Both the position numbers and the translations under genes were made by a program. A stretch of 64,000 nucleotides of DNA from SYFT01 sp964471115 (GTDB taxonomy: Bacteria > Acidobacteriota > Vicinamibacteria > Vicinamibacterales > SCN-69-37), in assembly GCA_964471115.1 (NCBI GenBank), contig CAYYFE010000004.1, positions 1 through 64,000 of the forward strand. Reading direction: 5' to 3'. Under the pieces are notes generated by a model that searched no databases, was not told where the DNA came from, and saw only the letters and a program-made list of their open reading frames with translations. This document shows, in pieces, positions 34,185 through 43,201 of the stretch (positions are counted from its first letter, which is position 1; the number at the start of each line of letters is the position of its first letter).

Positions 34185-35207
34185 ATGATGCGAGCGTTGG
34201 CGGCGGGTGGCCTCATCGTGGGGCTGGTGGCGGGTGCGGCGGCCCGGCAGGCACAGAGCGTGGACGTCACCACGCTGGGGCCGCAGGTGGGGCAGCGGGC
34301 GATCGAGTTCCGGCTGCCGGACCAGCACGGGCGTGAACGGACGTTGGCGTCGGTGGCCGGGTCGAAGGGCACCATGCTGGTGTTCTTTCGATCGGCGGAC
34401 TGGTGACCGTACTGCCGCACGCAGCTGGTCGAGCTGCAACGACATCTCAAGGACGTGACAGACGCCGGCTACGGGTTGGCGGCGATCAGCTACGACCCGG
34501 TCGAAACGCTCAAGGCGTTCTCCGACAAACACGGCATCACGTTTCCGCTGCTGTCAGACGCCGGGTCGAAGACGATCACGGCGTGGGGGCTGCTCAACAG
34601 GGAAGCCACCGGCCGGACGGCGGGCATCCCGCATCCGGGCACGTTCATGATCGAGCGCGGCGGCCGCATCCAGTCGCGCGCGTTCGAGCAGCCCTACCAG
34701 GAGCGGCGCAGCGCCACTTCACTGTTGGCGCAGCTGTCCGCGGCGAAACCCGGCCAATCGACGACGCTTCGAGGCGGGCAGGCCACCTTCGTCCTGTCGG
34801 CAAGTGATGCCGTGGCGGCGGTCGGCCACCGTGTGACGTTGTCGGTGCGCGTCACGCCGGGCCCCAAGATGCACGTCTATGCGCCCGGGCAGAAGGGCTA
34901 CATTCCGATCGCGTTGACCCTCAAGCCCGATGCCGCCTTCAAGGCGCATCCGATCCGGTTCCCGGCGTCGACGACGTATCACTACAAGCCGTTGAACGAG
35001 ACGGTGCAGGTGTATTCGGCGCCGTTCACGCTGGCGCAGGACATCACCATCGCGCTGACCCGTGACGTGCAGGCGCGCGCCGCCCGGGGTGAGACCCTGA
35101 CGATCGCCGGTGAGATCGAGTACCAGGCGTGTGACGACACCGTGTGTTACCGGCCCGAGACGATCCCGGTCGAATGGAAGGTGACGCTCAGTCCGATCGT
35201 GCGGTGA
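34185..35207 (+). CDS. Putative selenoprotein: redoxin fused to DsbD-alpha-like domain (Sec at codon 74)
   Basis: A 340-residue reading frame interrupted only by a TGA at 34404-34406. Upstream are a signal peptide and a thioredoxin/AhpC-TSA fold ('EFRLPDQHGRERTLASVAGS', 'MLVFFRSADW'). The TGA falls exactly at the first active-site Cys, giving W-U-P-Y-C (U74, C77) where relatives have W-C-P-[FY]-C. The frame then continues with redoxin features ('LAAISYDPVETLKAFSDKHG', 'FPLLSDAG'). From about residue 205 a DsbD-alpha-like domain follows, with its Cys pair in 'YQACDDTVCYRPE'. A GGTC-loop hairpin lies 17 nt after the TGA. It forms an operon with the sigma/nrsF pair. The alternative is a Cys-to-stop mutation. 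Sec decoding requires SelA/B/C/D elsewhere. Confidence 0.8.
34421..34437 (+). promoter_or_regulatory. Bacterial SECIS-like hairpin
   Basis: A perfect 6-bp stem GCAGCT/AGCTGC encloses the loop GGTCG. Bacterial SECIS elements sit about 16-37 nt after the UGA, with G in the first two loop positions. Here the loop starts 20 nt after the TGA and carries GGTC, the same loop core as in E. coli fdhF. Confidence 0.7.
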
Positions 35208-35225
35208 CGCGTCGCGCCGCGTCGA

Positions 35226-36812
35226 TCAGCGTCTGGCCGACATGGCCAGGCGCTGGCGGCCGTCCGATCCCGGGATCGCCAGCGAATCCGACGGCCGGAA
35301 CCGGCATCCGCTGCCGGCGCCGCACGGCCGATTACCGAGCGAGCCTCGGACGCCGCGGTCGGCTTCGAAGTCGAGACCGGCCTCGGCGATCGCCCGTTCG
35401 TTGCGGTCCATCGCGTCGCGGACCGTCTGCTCGGCTGATTCCCTCATCGAGGGGCGGCCCGCCTGGAACGCGAGGAAGTCCACCAGATCCCGCACCGCCT
35501 CGCGCGCGGCGTCCAAGGCGCTGCCGCGGTTCTGGTCCGCCATCCGGTTATCGCGATCCGCCTGCTCGCGCACCTGATCCTGCCAGCGGCGATAGGCCTC
35601 CGGGTCCTGGCTGTTCATCGCGTCGATCCGCGCCTGGTAGTTGGCGAAGGTCGCCCGCGCGGTGGCGAGATCCTGCTGAGTGGACTGTCTTCCGATCCGC
35701 ATCACCCGAGGCGCGCCGGCCGCGCGCCGCGCCGGCAGGCCCGCCGGACGGGTGGCCAGCGTCCAGCCGGGATTGTCGATGACCAGAGGACGGGGTTCGC
35801 CCGGAATCTGGTACTGCACACGCTTGAGTGCGAAGCCCACCAGCGCGGGATGATCGGGCACGTCGAAGTGCGGGATGGCATCGTCGTATTCGATGGTCGT
35901 CCGGACGCCGCGTCCGTTGTCCTGTGCCACCATCCGGCCGAGGGCGTCCCGTTCGACGCGCCAGACCGCGGGCACGATCATCTGCGCGTGAATGCGGCGG
36001 TAGTAGGTGGCGCGATAGCGGATGAGGAAGCCGCCTGGATGGACGGTCCATCGTTCGAGCGGGATCTGGGCGGCGCCCGGCGGGTCGGGCGTGTGGTTGG
36101 TCACCGCCAGGCGCTCGAGTTCCCCGAAGGCGTGGTTGCCACGCGCAAAGACGTCGCGCATGCTCGCTTCAGCCTCGAAGACCGCGCGGACGCCCTCGGG
36201 CAGGGAGTTGAAGAGGCGCTGCCGCGTCTGCAGCGGCACGACGTCCAGCGCGCCGCGGTCAAGGAGCGCGATTTCCGCCGGCGTCAGCAGGCGCGCCGCC
36301 GTGGCCTGCACCTCACGGCTCAGGTACCGGAACCTCGCGCGGGTGAGCAGGCCCCAGACCAGTTCCTGGACCGGCTCCTGGCGCAGATCGGGCTGCGACG
36401 CGTAGCCGTCGAGGATCTTCGCCAGATACCGCGCCTGCGGTCCCTGGAGCGGCGCGGCCAGGTAGCCGTGGGCGCTGCCAACGCTGGGGCCCCGGGTGCC
36501 GGGCCGGAAGCAGAACGCATCGAATTCCGCCTCCCACGCGCCGACCGGCAGCGTCAACTCGCTGCCGCCGATGGCCGAGTCGGGCAGCGGCGCAAAGGCC
36601 AGGTCCGCGCGGTCGAACCAGGGCAGCTCGACGTACGCGTCATCGAGGTCGGTCGAAATGGGCGGCTCGCCGCTGAGCAGCCGATCGGCGACCGCGCTCG
36701 GCAAGGGGGTCCCGCCCGGCAGCCGGGGCAGGCGTACCTGGGCGTGAATGGCCAGCGGAATCAGACCCGCCACCAGGAGCGGGACGACCAGAGTTGGGAG
36801 GGATCGGCGCAC
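35226..36812 (-). CDS. Exported hypothetical protein
   Basis: A 528-residue protein from a GTG start that has AGGAGG seven bases upstream (36819-36824 region); the ATG at 36938 would add an untypical Arg-rich extension. A signal peptide (RRSLPTLVVPLLVAGLIPLA) precedes a mature region with no family I recognise. Residues about 60-300 are mixed, with 'AYVELPWFDRADLAFAPLPD' and 'GFLIRYRATYYRRIHAQMIV'. The last 150 residues are helical and charged and could form a coiled coil. It is convergent with the selenoprotein gene and divergent from kefF. Confidence 0.7.
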   Translation of the reverse strand: MRRSLPTLVVPLLVAGLIPLAIHAQVRLPRLPGGTPLPSAVADRLLSGEPPISTDLDDAYVELPWFDRADLAFAPLPDSAIGGSELTLPVGAWEAEFDAFCFRPGTRGPSVGSAHGYLAAPLQGPQARYLAKILDGYASQPDLRQEPVQELVWGLLTRARFRYLSREVQATAARLLTPAEIALLDRGALDVVPLQTRQRLFNSLPEGVRAVFEAEASMRDVFARGNHAFGELERLAVTNHTPDPPGAAQIPLERWTVHPGGFLIRYRATYYRRIHAQMIVPAVWRVERDALGRMVAQDNGRGVRTTIEYDDAIPHFDVPDHPALVGFALKRVQYQIPGEPRPLVIDNPGWTLATRPAGLPARRAAGAPRVMRIGRQSTQQDLATARATFANYQARIDAMNSQDPEAYRRWQDQVREQADRDNRMADQNRGSALDAAREAVRDLVDFLAFQAGRPSMRESAEQTVRDAMDRNERAIAEAGLDFEADRGVRGSLGNRPCGAGSGCRFRPSDSLAIPGSDGRQRLAMSARR

Positions 36813-36904
36813 GGCAGGGCCTCCTGAACGCGGGCCGTATCTTAGCCGAGATAGGCGCCGGCCGGACGCTTGCCAGTGACCCCGTGCCGCACGGACACTG
36901 CTGT

Positions 36905-37465
36905 ATGCCCAAGGTGCTGGTGCTGTTCGCCCATCCACGGCTCGAGAAGTCGCGAACCAACGCCGCCCTGCTGCGGCGCATCCCGCAACGGCCCGACATC
37001 ACGGTGCGGGATCTGTACGAGCGGTATCCGGACTTCGATATCGACGTGGCCGCCGAGCAGGCGCTGTTGCTCGAGCACGATGTCTACGTGTGGCACCACC
37101 CGCTCTACTGGTACAGCGCCCCGCCCCTGGTCAAACAGTGGATCGATCTGGTGCTGGCCTTTGGCTGGGCGTACGGGCCGGGAGGCACGCAACTGCGTGG
37201 CCGGGCCATGGGCCATGTGGTCACGACCGGCGGCGCCGAGGCGGCGTATCAGCTCGAGGGGTATCACGGCTTCACGCTGGACGAGTTCCTGCGCCCGTTG
37301 CAGCGGACCGTGACCCTGTGTGGCATGCGATGGTTGGCCCCACTGGCCGTCCATGGCACGCATCGCCTGAGTGACGCCGATCTCGAGAGTCACGCCGACC
37401 GGTACGCGCAGTACCTGACACGGCTCGCCGATGGCGCCGATGCGCTTGAGGGAGGGGCGCGATGA
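36905..37465 (+). CDS. kefF: KefF/KefG-family NAD(P)H:quinone oxidoreductase
   Basis: A 186-residue flavodoxin-fold protein: 'MPKVLVLFAHPRLEKSRTNA' with the FMN-phosphate loop, 'VYVWHHPLYWYSAPPLVKQW' followed by 'IDLVLAFGWAYG', and 'HVVTTGGAEAAY'. These match KefF/KefG, soluble partners needed for full activity of Kef antiporters and able to reduce quinones. It overlaps the antiporter gene by four bases (ATGA). Start ATG 36905 is chosen because the longer frame lacks family similarity. Whether it is closer to KefF or KefG cannot be decided here. Confidence 0.88.
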   Translation: MPKVLVLFAHPRLEKSRTNAALLRRIPQRPDITVRDLYERYPDFDIDVAAEQALLLEHDVYVWHHPLYWYSAPPLVKQWIDLVLAFGWAYGPGGTQLRGRAMGHVVTTGGAEAAYQLEGYHGFTLDEFLRPLQRTVTLCGMRWLAPLAVHGTHRLSDADLESHADRYAQYLTRLADGADALEGGAR

Positions 37466-39330
37466 ACGACTTCCTCCTCCAGGCGGTCGTCTACCTGGCC
37501 GCCGCCGTCGTGTGCGTGCCGATCGCCAAGCGGCTGGGCATGGGATCGGTGCTCGGTTATCTCGCCGCGGGCATCGTCATCGGCCCCTACGTGCTGGGCT
37601 TCATCGGCGAGGAGGGACAGGACATCATGCACGCCGCCGAGTTCGGCGTCGTCATGATGCTGTTTCTGGTCGGACTCGAATTGGAGCCCGACAAGTTGTG
37701 GCGGATGCGGCGGGCGATCGGTGGCGTCGGTGTCGCACAGGTGGGGGTGACCGCCGGAGTGATGGCCGCGGCCGGGCCGGCCGTTGGCCTGACGTGGCAG
37801 GCGTCGGTGGCCGCCGGCGCCGCGCTGGCGATGTCGTCCACCGCCATCGCGTTGCAGTCGCTCAAGGAAAAGGGACAGCTGTCGACGGCGGCCGGCCAGC
37901 AGTCGTTTGCCGTGCTGTTGTTTCAGGACATCGCGGTCATCCCGATTCTGGCCCTCCTGCCGCTCCTTGCCGTGGCGCCGGTCGCTGCGGTGGACGCCCA
38001 CGGTCCGGGCATCGGCCATCTGCCGGGGTGGGCGCAGACCCTGGCCGTGCTGGGCGCGGTGGGCGCCGTGGTGCTGGCCGGTCGATTTGCGGTCGTCCCG
38101 ATGCTGCGCGTCGTGGCGAAGACGCGGCTGCGCGAGTTGTTCACCGCTTCCGCGTTGCTCATCGTCGTGGGCATTGCCGCGTTGATGCAGCTGGTGGGGC
38201 TGAGCGCCGCGCTGGGCACGTTCCTGGCCGGCGTCGTGCTGGCCACCAGCGAGTTCAAACACGAGCTGGAAAGCGACCTGGACCCCTTCAAAGGATTGCT
38301 GCTCGGCCTGTTCTTCATGGCGGTTGGCGCCACCATCGACTTCCAGCTGATTGCGGACGCACCGGGCCGCATCGCCCTGTTGACCACCGGCGTCATGGTC
38401 ATCAAGGGCCTGGTCCTGGCCGGCATCGGCCGTGCCGCGCGCCTGTCGACGGACCAGAACGTCATCTTTGCCGCAGGCCTGAGTCAGGTCGGCGAGTTCG
38501 CCTTCGTGTTGTTCGCGTTCATCGCGCAGCTGGGCATCCTGACGACACCGTGGGTTGGCACGTTGATGGCCGTGACGGCGATCAGCATGGCGCTGACGCC
38601 GCTGTTGATGCTGGCCGTCGAGCGGCTCGTGCTGCCGCGTGTGGGCACGCCGGAGGCCGCCGCGCGCCCGGCGGACACCGTCGAGGAGAAACACGCCGTC
38701 ATCATTGCGGGGTTCAGTCACTTCGGCAGCACGGTGGGGCGTTTCCTGCGCGCGAACGGCGTGGAGGCGACGATTCTCGACAACGACTCCGACCGCGTCG
38801 ACCTGCTCAGGCGCATGGGATTCCGTGTCTACTACGGCGACGCCACGCGGCATGACCTGCTCGAGTCGGCCGGCGCGGCGGATGCGCGGATTCTGATCTC
38901 CGCCGTCGATGGATTCGAGACGGCCCATCGGTTGGTGGACACCGTGCAGAAGCACTTTCCGCACCTGCGCCTGCTCGTGCGCACCCGGCATCGGTTTGAT
39001 GCCTACGAGTTCATAGATCTGGGGGTGGCCGGCGTCTACCGTGAACACCTGGATACCAGCATTCGCATGGGCGTGGACGTGTTGCGGGCTCTGGGCCATC
39101 GCGCCTATAGCGCGCATCGGGCCGGCCAGCAGTTCCGCCGCTACGATGAAGCCGCCATGGCCGAGCTGGCCCGCAAGCGCCACGACATGCCGGGGTACAT
39201 CCTGTCGGTGCGCGAACGGATTGCCGAGCAGGAGGCGCTGCTGGCCGCCGACCGGCAGCACGATCCCACGGCGGGCGACCACGCGTGGGATTCCGAGCAG
39301 ATGCGGACCGCGGCCGAGCGGCCGCGCTGA
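37462..39330 (+). CDS. kefC: KefC-like K+/H+ antiporter (CPA2 family)
   Basis: A 622-residue antiporter with 12-13 helices (residues 1-385: 'LGYLAAGIVIGPYVLGFIGE', 'LFQDIAVIPILALLPLLAVA', 'LGTFLAGVVLATSEFKHELE') and an RCK/TrkA-N domain (about 405-530). The 'Q-D' pair of the Kef ion site is present. The Rossmann loop reads 'GFSHFGSTVGRFL', where Kef proteins usually have GFGRFGQ-type sequence, so nucleotide binding may be altered. It is coupled to KefF. Kef systems are glutathione- or thiol-adduct-gated and acidify the cytoplasm during electrophile stress. Confidence 0.9.
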   Translation: MNDFLLQAVVYLAAAVVCVPIAKRLGMGSVLGYLAAGIVIGPYVLGFIGEEGQDIMHAAEFGVVMMLFLVGLELEPDKLWRMRRAIGGVGVAQVGVTAGVMAAAGPAVGLTWQASVAAGAALAMSSTAIALQSLKEKGQLSTAAGQQSFAVLLFQDIAVIPILALLPLLAVAPVAAVDAHGPGIGHLPGWAQTLAVLGAVGAVVLAGRFAVVPMLRVVAKTRLRELFTASALLIVVGIAALMQLVGLSAALGTFLAGVVLATSEFKHELESDLDPFKGLLLGLFFMAVGATIDFQLIADAPGRIALLTTGVMVIKGLVLAGIGRAARLSTDQNVIFAAGLSQVGEFAFVLFAFIAQLGILTTPWVGTLMAVTAISMALTPLLMLAVERLVLPRVGTPEAAARPADTVEEKHAVIIAGFSHFGSTVGRFLRANGVEATILDNDSDRVDLLRRMGFRVYYGDATRHDLLESAGAADARILISAVDGFETAHRLVDTVQKHFPHLRLLVRTRHRFDAYEFIDLGVAGVYREHLDTSIRMGVDVLRALGHRAYSAHRAGQQFRRYDEAAMAELARKRHDMPGYILSVRERIAEQEALLAADRQHDPTAGDHAWDSEQMRTAAERPR

Positions 39331-39406
39331 GTCAGGGGCGGCGCTGCTGGATGGCCGCCGGGGGGATGTGGCACACTGGGAAGTTCGAGGGGGCGGACGA
39401 AGGCCA

Positions 39407-40315
39407 ATGAGCGGAAGTCTGTGGCGGCGGGGCGCGGCGGTGACGGTGATGGCGGCGGCGGTGTCGGGCTGCTCGTTCATCGGGAACCAGGCCACCAAGA
39501 TGGTGGCCAACACGCTGGCCGAACCCGGCACGTCGATCACGTCGGACAACGACCCCGAACTGGTCCGCGACGCGGTGCCCTTCGGCCTGAAGACGTACGA
39601 GTCGCTGCTGGAGACCCTGCCGCGCCATGTGCCCCTGCTGCGTGCGACCTGCAGCGGCTTCACGTCGTATGCCTACGGCTTTCTGGCGACCGACGCCGAT
39701 GCGGTGCGGTACACCAACCGCGACGCGGCCAAGGCCATCGACGAGCGCACGCTGAAGATGTATCTGCGCGCGCATGAGTACTGCCAGCGCGCGCTCGAGG
39801 TGCGCTTCAAGGGCGTGCGCGAGGCGTTGCTGCGTGATCCCGTGCCTGCGCTGCGCAAGGCGAAGAAGGACGATGTCGAGTTGTTGTACTGGTCGGCGGC
39901 GTCCTGGGGACTGGCGATGGCCATGAACCCCGACACCCTGGCCATCGATTTCCCCGCGGTGCGCGCGCTGGCCGAACGCGGCCTCGAGCTCGACCCGGGC
40001 TGGTGGAACGGCGCGCTGCACGAGCTGATGATCACGCTCAACAGCCAGGAGCTGCTGGGCGGGTCACAGGACGAGGCCCGGCGGCACTTCGATCGCGCCG
40101 TGGCGCTGCAGAAGGGCCTGTCGCCGGGGCCGTACATCTCACTGGCCATGGGGGTGTCGGTGGCGCGCCAGGACCGCGCGGAGTTCGAGAAGTTGATGGA
40201 GACCGCCCTGGCGGTCGATCCCGAGGCGAATCCGACCGAGCGGCTGACGACACTGCTGCTGCAGCGCCGCGCGCGGCTGCTGCTGGATGCCGCCGACCAG
40301 TTGTTTCTGAAATAG
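39407..40315 (+). CDS. tatT: TRAP transporter TatT-type lipoprotein
   Basis: A 302-residue lipoprotein (signal and lipobox 'AAAVSGC'). The helical TPR-like body carries 'GLKTYESLLETLPRHVPLLR', 'YCQRALEVRFKGVREALL', 'LLYWSAASWGLAMAMNPD' and 'ELMITLNSQELLGGSQDEAR', which match the TatT family first described in Treponema pallidum, where a trimer docks to the substrate-binding protein TatP. ATG 39407 follows an AAGG; upstream codons overlap kefC in another frame. It heads tatT-dctP-dctQM. Confidence 0.87.
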   Translation: MSGSLWRRGAAVTVMAAAVSGCSFIGNQATKMVANTLAEPGTSITSDNDPELVRDAVPFGLKTYESLLETLPRHVPLLRATCSGFTSYAYGFLATDADAVRYTNRDAAKAIDERTLKMYLRAHEYCQRALEVRFKGVREALLRDPVPALRKAKKDDVELLYWSAASWGLAMAMNPDTLAIDFPAVRALAERGLELDPGWWNGALHELMITLNSQELLGGSQDEARRHFDRAVALQKGLSPGPYISLAMGVSVARQDRAEFEKLMETALAVDPEANPTERLTTLLLQRRARLLLDAADQLFLK

Positions 40316-40328
40316 CAAGGAGAGCCAC

Positions 40329-41363
40329 ATGTTGAAGACCCTTCGTCGTTTCGTCATGCCGCTCACGGCGCTGGCTGCCGTGGCCGTATTGACCTCCACC
40401 GTCGCGGCGCGCGCCGCCATCACCATCAAGCTGGCCACGTTCGCTCCGGCCAACTCGGCGTGGCACAAGGCGCTGCTCGACATGGGCGCGGCCTGGAGCA
40501 CGGTGACCGACGGCCGCGTGACGCTGCGCGTCTATCCGGGCGGCACCCTCGGCACGGAACCGTCGACCGTCAAGATGATGAGTCCGTCGGTCGGCGAACT
40601 GCAGGCCGCGCTGCTGCTGCCGCCCGGGCTCGCGCGCATCGACGATGCCGTCGACGTGTTCGGCATGCCGTTTTTCATCGAAAACGACGACGAGTTCCGC
40701 GCCGTGTTTAACGCGCTGCGCCCGTCGATGACCCAGCGCATCGAGAAAAACGGCTACAAGGTCCTGCATTGGGGCCACGGCGGCTGGGTGCAGCTGTTCT
40801 CGAAGCGTGAAGTGAAGACGGTGGCCGACGTGAAGGCCGTGAAGCTCTACGCGACGGAAGGCGACGACAAGTCGATCCAGTGGTACAAGGCGAACGGCTT
40901 CCAGCCCATTCCGCTGTCGTTCAACGACATGGTCGGCGGCCTCAAGCGCGGCATGATCGAGGCCGCGCCGAGCCCGGCGTACGGCGCCTCGCTGCTGCAG
41001 ATCTTCCGCGACGCGCCGTTCATGCTCGACGTGAAGCTGGCCCCACTGGTGGGCGCCACGGTCATGACCAACGACGCGTTCAACCGCATCGATGCGGCGG
41101 ACCGGCCGAAGATCCTGGCGGAGGCCGCCAAGCTTGAAGCGCGGTTCATGTCCGAAGCGCCGAAACTTGATACCACCGCGGTCGGCACGATGCAGCAGCG
41201 CGGCCTGAAGGTGACGACGCTGACGCCGGCGATGCTGGCCGAGTTCCGCAAGACGGCGGACGCGATGGTGTCGACCATGCGCGGCACGCTGGTGCCCGCC
41301 GACGTGTTCGACGCCGCGCTGCAGGCGCGCAACGCGTACCGCAAGACCAAGGGCGGCAAGTGA
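40329..41363 (+). CDS. dctP: TRAP transporter substrate-binding protein (DctP family)
   Basis: A 344-residue periplasmic binding protein. After a signal peptide (ending 'VAARA'): 'TIKLATFAPANSAWHKALLD', 'GRVTLRVYPGGTLGTE', 'DVFGMPFFIENDDEFRAVFN' and 'LPLSFNDMV'-like ligand loops, with the TRAP Arg position in 'VKLYATEGDD'. It captures a substrate, often a carboxylate or hydrophobic ligand, and delivers it to the fused permease. AAGGAG precedes the start. Substrate is unknown. Confidence 0.9.
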   Translation: MLKTLRRFVMPLTALAAVAVLTSTVAARAAITIKLATFAPANSAWHKALLDMGAAWSTVTDGRVTLRVYPGGTLGTEPSTVKMMSPSVGELQAALLLPPGLARIDDAVDVFGMPFFIENDDEFRAVFNALRPSMTQRIEKNGYKVLHWGHGGWVQLFSKREVKTVADVKAVKLYATEGDDKSIQWYKANGFQPIPLSFNDMVGGLKRGMIEAAPSPAYGASLLQIFRDAPFMLDVKLAPLVGATVMTNDAFNRIDAADRPKILAEAAKLEARFMSEAPKLDTTAVGTMQQRGLKVTTLTPAMLAEFRKTADAMVSTMRGTLVPADVFDAALQARNAYRKTKGGK

Positions 41364-43201
41364 CCGCGGCGGGCGCCGCCGCGGCTCCCCCCTCGTCCGG
41401 CATCGGCGCCAGGATCGAGAACTCGATCGCGCTGGCCGCGATGGCCGGCATCATCCTGCTGCCGCTGGGTGAAATCGTCCTGCGCAAGTGGTTCGCCACG
41501 GGGATTCCCGGCGCGGCGCCGTTTGCGCAGCATCTGACGATGTGGGTGGGCATGCTCGGCGCGGCCATCGCCGCGCGCGACGGCAAGCTGCTGTCGCTGG
41601 CCACCGGCGAGTTCCTGGCGCACAGCCGCACCGCCCACGTGGCCCGCTTCGTGGCGGCCGTGATCGGCGGCGGCGTCGCGACGATCTTCGCGGTCGGCGG
41701 CATCAACCTGGTGAAACTCGACATCGCCGAAGAGACCGAGATTGCCGCGGGCATCCCGGTCTGGTGGGCCGACCTCGTGCTGCCGCTGGCGTTTGGTCTC
41801 ATCGCCCTGCGCCTGGCCTGGCGGGCCTCGTCCTCCTGGGTGGTGCGCGCCCTCGCGCTGGTGGGGCCGGCCGCCGGCTGGTATCTCGCCTCACACCCCG
41901 AACTGATCGACGGACAGGCCGCCTGGCCCTGGCTGGCCGGCCTGGGCGTGGCGGCGTTGCTGGGCGCGCCCATCTTCGTGTTGCTGGGCGGCGCGGCGGC
42001 GTTCCTGTTCATGGTGCAGGGCTCCAAGCCCACCGTGTTGCTGATCACGGCCTATCAGGAACTGACCGGGTCGGCGGGGCTGGCCACCATTCCGCTGTTC
42101 ACGCTGGCCGGCTACCTGCTGGCGGAAGGGCGGTCGTCCGAACGTCTGCTGCGCCTGTTCCGGGCGCTCTTCGGCTGGATCCCGGGCGGCACCGCGGTGG
42201 CCACGGCCGCGTTGTGCGCGTTTTTCACGCTGCTGACCGGCGGATCCGGTGTGACGATCCTGGCGCTGGGCGGCCTGCTGCTGCCGGCGCTGCTCAAGGA
42301 AGGGTACTCGCAGCGCTTTTCGGTCGGCATGTTGACCTCGGCGGGCTCCCTCGGTCTGCTGTTCCCGATGTCGCTGCCGTTGATCCTGTACGCCATCATC
42401 GCCAACCAGTCGATGGAGGATCTGTTCATCGGCGGTCTGCTGCCGGGCACGTTGATGCTGGTGATGCTGGCGGCGTACGGCGTGCGTGAGGCCGTGCGCA
42501 GCGGCGCGGCGCGCCATCAGTTCTCGGCCGCGGAAGCCGGGGCGGCGCTCTGGAATGCGAAGTGGGAAATCGGCCTGCCCGTCGTCGTCCTCACCGCGCT
42601 GCTGGGCGGCTACGCGACGCCCGTCGAATCGGCGGCCGTGGCGGCCCTGTATGCCTTCCTGATGCAGCGGTTCGTGCATCGCGACATCCCGACGATGAAG
42701 GAGGTCGTGCGCGTCACCGGCGACTCGGTGGGCCTGGTGGGCAGCGTGCTGGTCATCCTCGCGGTGGCGGTCGGACTCACCAACTACATGATCAACGCGC
42801 AGATTCCCGACGCGTTGATCGCGTGGACGACCGAACACGTCGATTCGCCGCTGATGTTCCTGCTGGCGCTCAACGTGTTCCTGCTGATCGTCGGCTGCCT
42901 GATGGACGTGTTTTCCGCCATCGTGGTGGTGGTGCCGCTGATTTCTGGCGTGGCGGAGTTCTATCAGATCGATCCCATCCACCTCGGGATCATCTTCGTG
43001 GCCAACCTCGAGCTCGGCTATCTGACGCCGCCGCTTGGGTTGAACCTGCTGGTGGCGTCGGTCCGGTTCGAGCGGCCCGCGCTGCAGGTCATGCGGGATG
43101 CGTTGCCGATGCTGATCATCCTGGCGATCAGCGTTCTGTTGATCACGTATTTCCCGTCGCTCACGCTGGAACCGCTGCGCTGGTTCGGCCGGCTGCCGTA
43201 A
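41360..43201 (+). CDS. dctQM: TRAP transporter permease, fused DctQ-DctM
   Basis: A 613-residue permease. The first ~190 residues form a four-helix DctQ-like subunit ('AMAGIILLPLGEIVLRKWFA'). The rest is the DctM-like large permease with about 12 helices ('LITAYQELTGSAGLATIPLF' followed by 'TLAGYLLAEG', 'GGSGVTILALGGLLLPAL', 'GCLMDVFSAIVVVVPLI', 'LNLLVASVRF'). It overlaps dctP by four bases. TRAP transporters use Na+ or proton gradients. It ends flush against the convergent ADOP gene with no spacer. Confidence 0.9.
   Translation: MTAAGAAAAPPSSGIGARIENSIALAAMAGIILLPLGEIVLRKWFATGIPGAAPFAQHLTMWVGMLGAAIAARDGKLLSLATGEFLAHSRTAHVARFVAAVIGGGVATIFAVGGINLVKLDIAEETEIAAGIPVWWADLVLPLAFGLIALRLAWRASSSWVVRALALVGPAAGWYLASHPELIDGQAAWPWLAGLGVAALLGAPIFVLLGGAAAFLFMVQGSKPTVLLITAYQELTGSAGLATIPLFTLAGYLLAEGRSSERLLRLFRALFGWIPGGTAVATAALCAFFTLLTGGSGVTILALGGLLLPALLKEGYSQRFSVGMLTSAGSLGLLFPMSLPLILYAIIANQSMEDLFIGGLLPGTLMLVMLAAYGVREAVRSGAARHQFSAAEAGAALWNAKWEIGLPVVVLTALLGGYATPVESAAVAALYAFLMQRFVHRDIPTMKEVVRVTGDSVGLVGSVLVILAVAVGLTNYMINAQIPDALIAWTTEHVDSPLMFLLALNVFLLIVGCLMDVFSAIVVVVPLISGVAEFYQIDPIHLGIIFVANLELGYLTPPLGLNLLVASVRFERPALQVMRDALPMLIILAISVLLITYFPSLTLEPLRWFGRLP

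Noticed and set aside
34185..34406. Separate 74-codon gene or simple pseudogene at the TGA
   Set aside because: The frame continues without further stops, the TGA replaces the active-site Cys exactly, and a SECIS-like hairpin follows. A point mutation remains possible but is the weaker reading.
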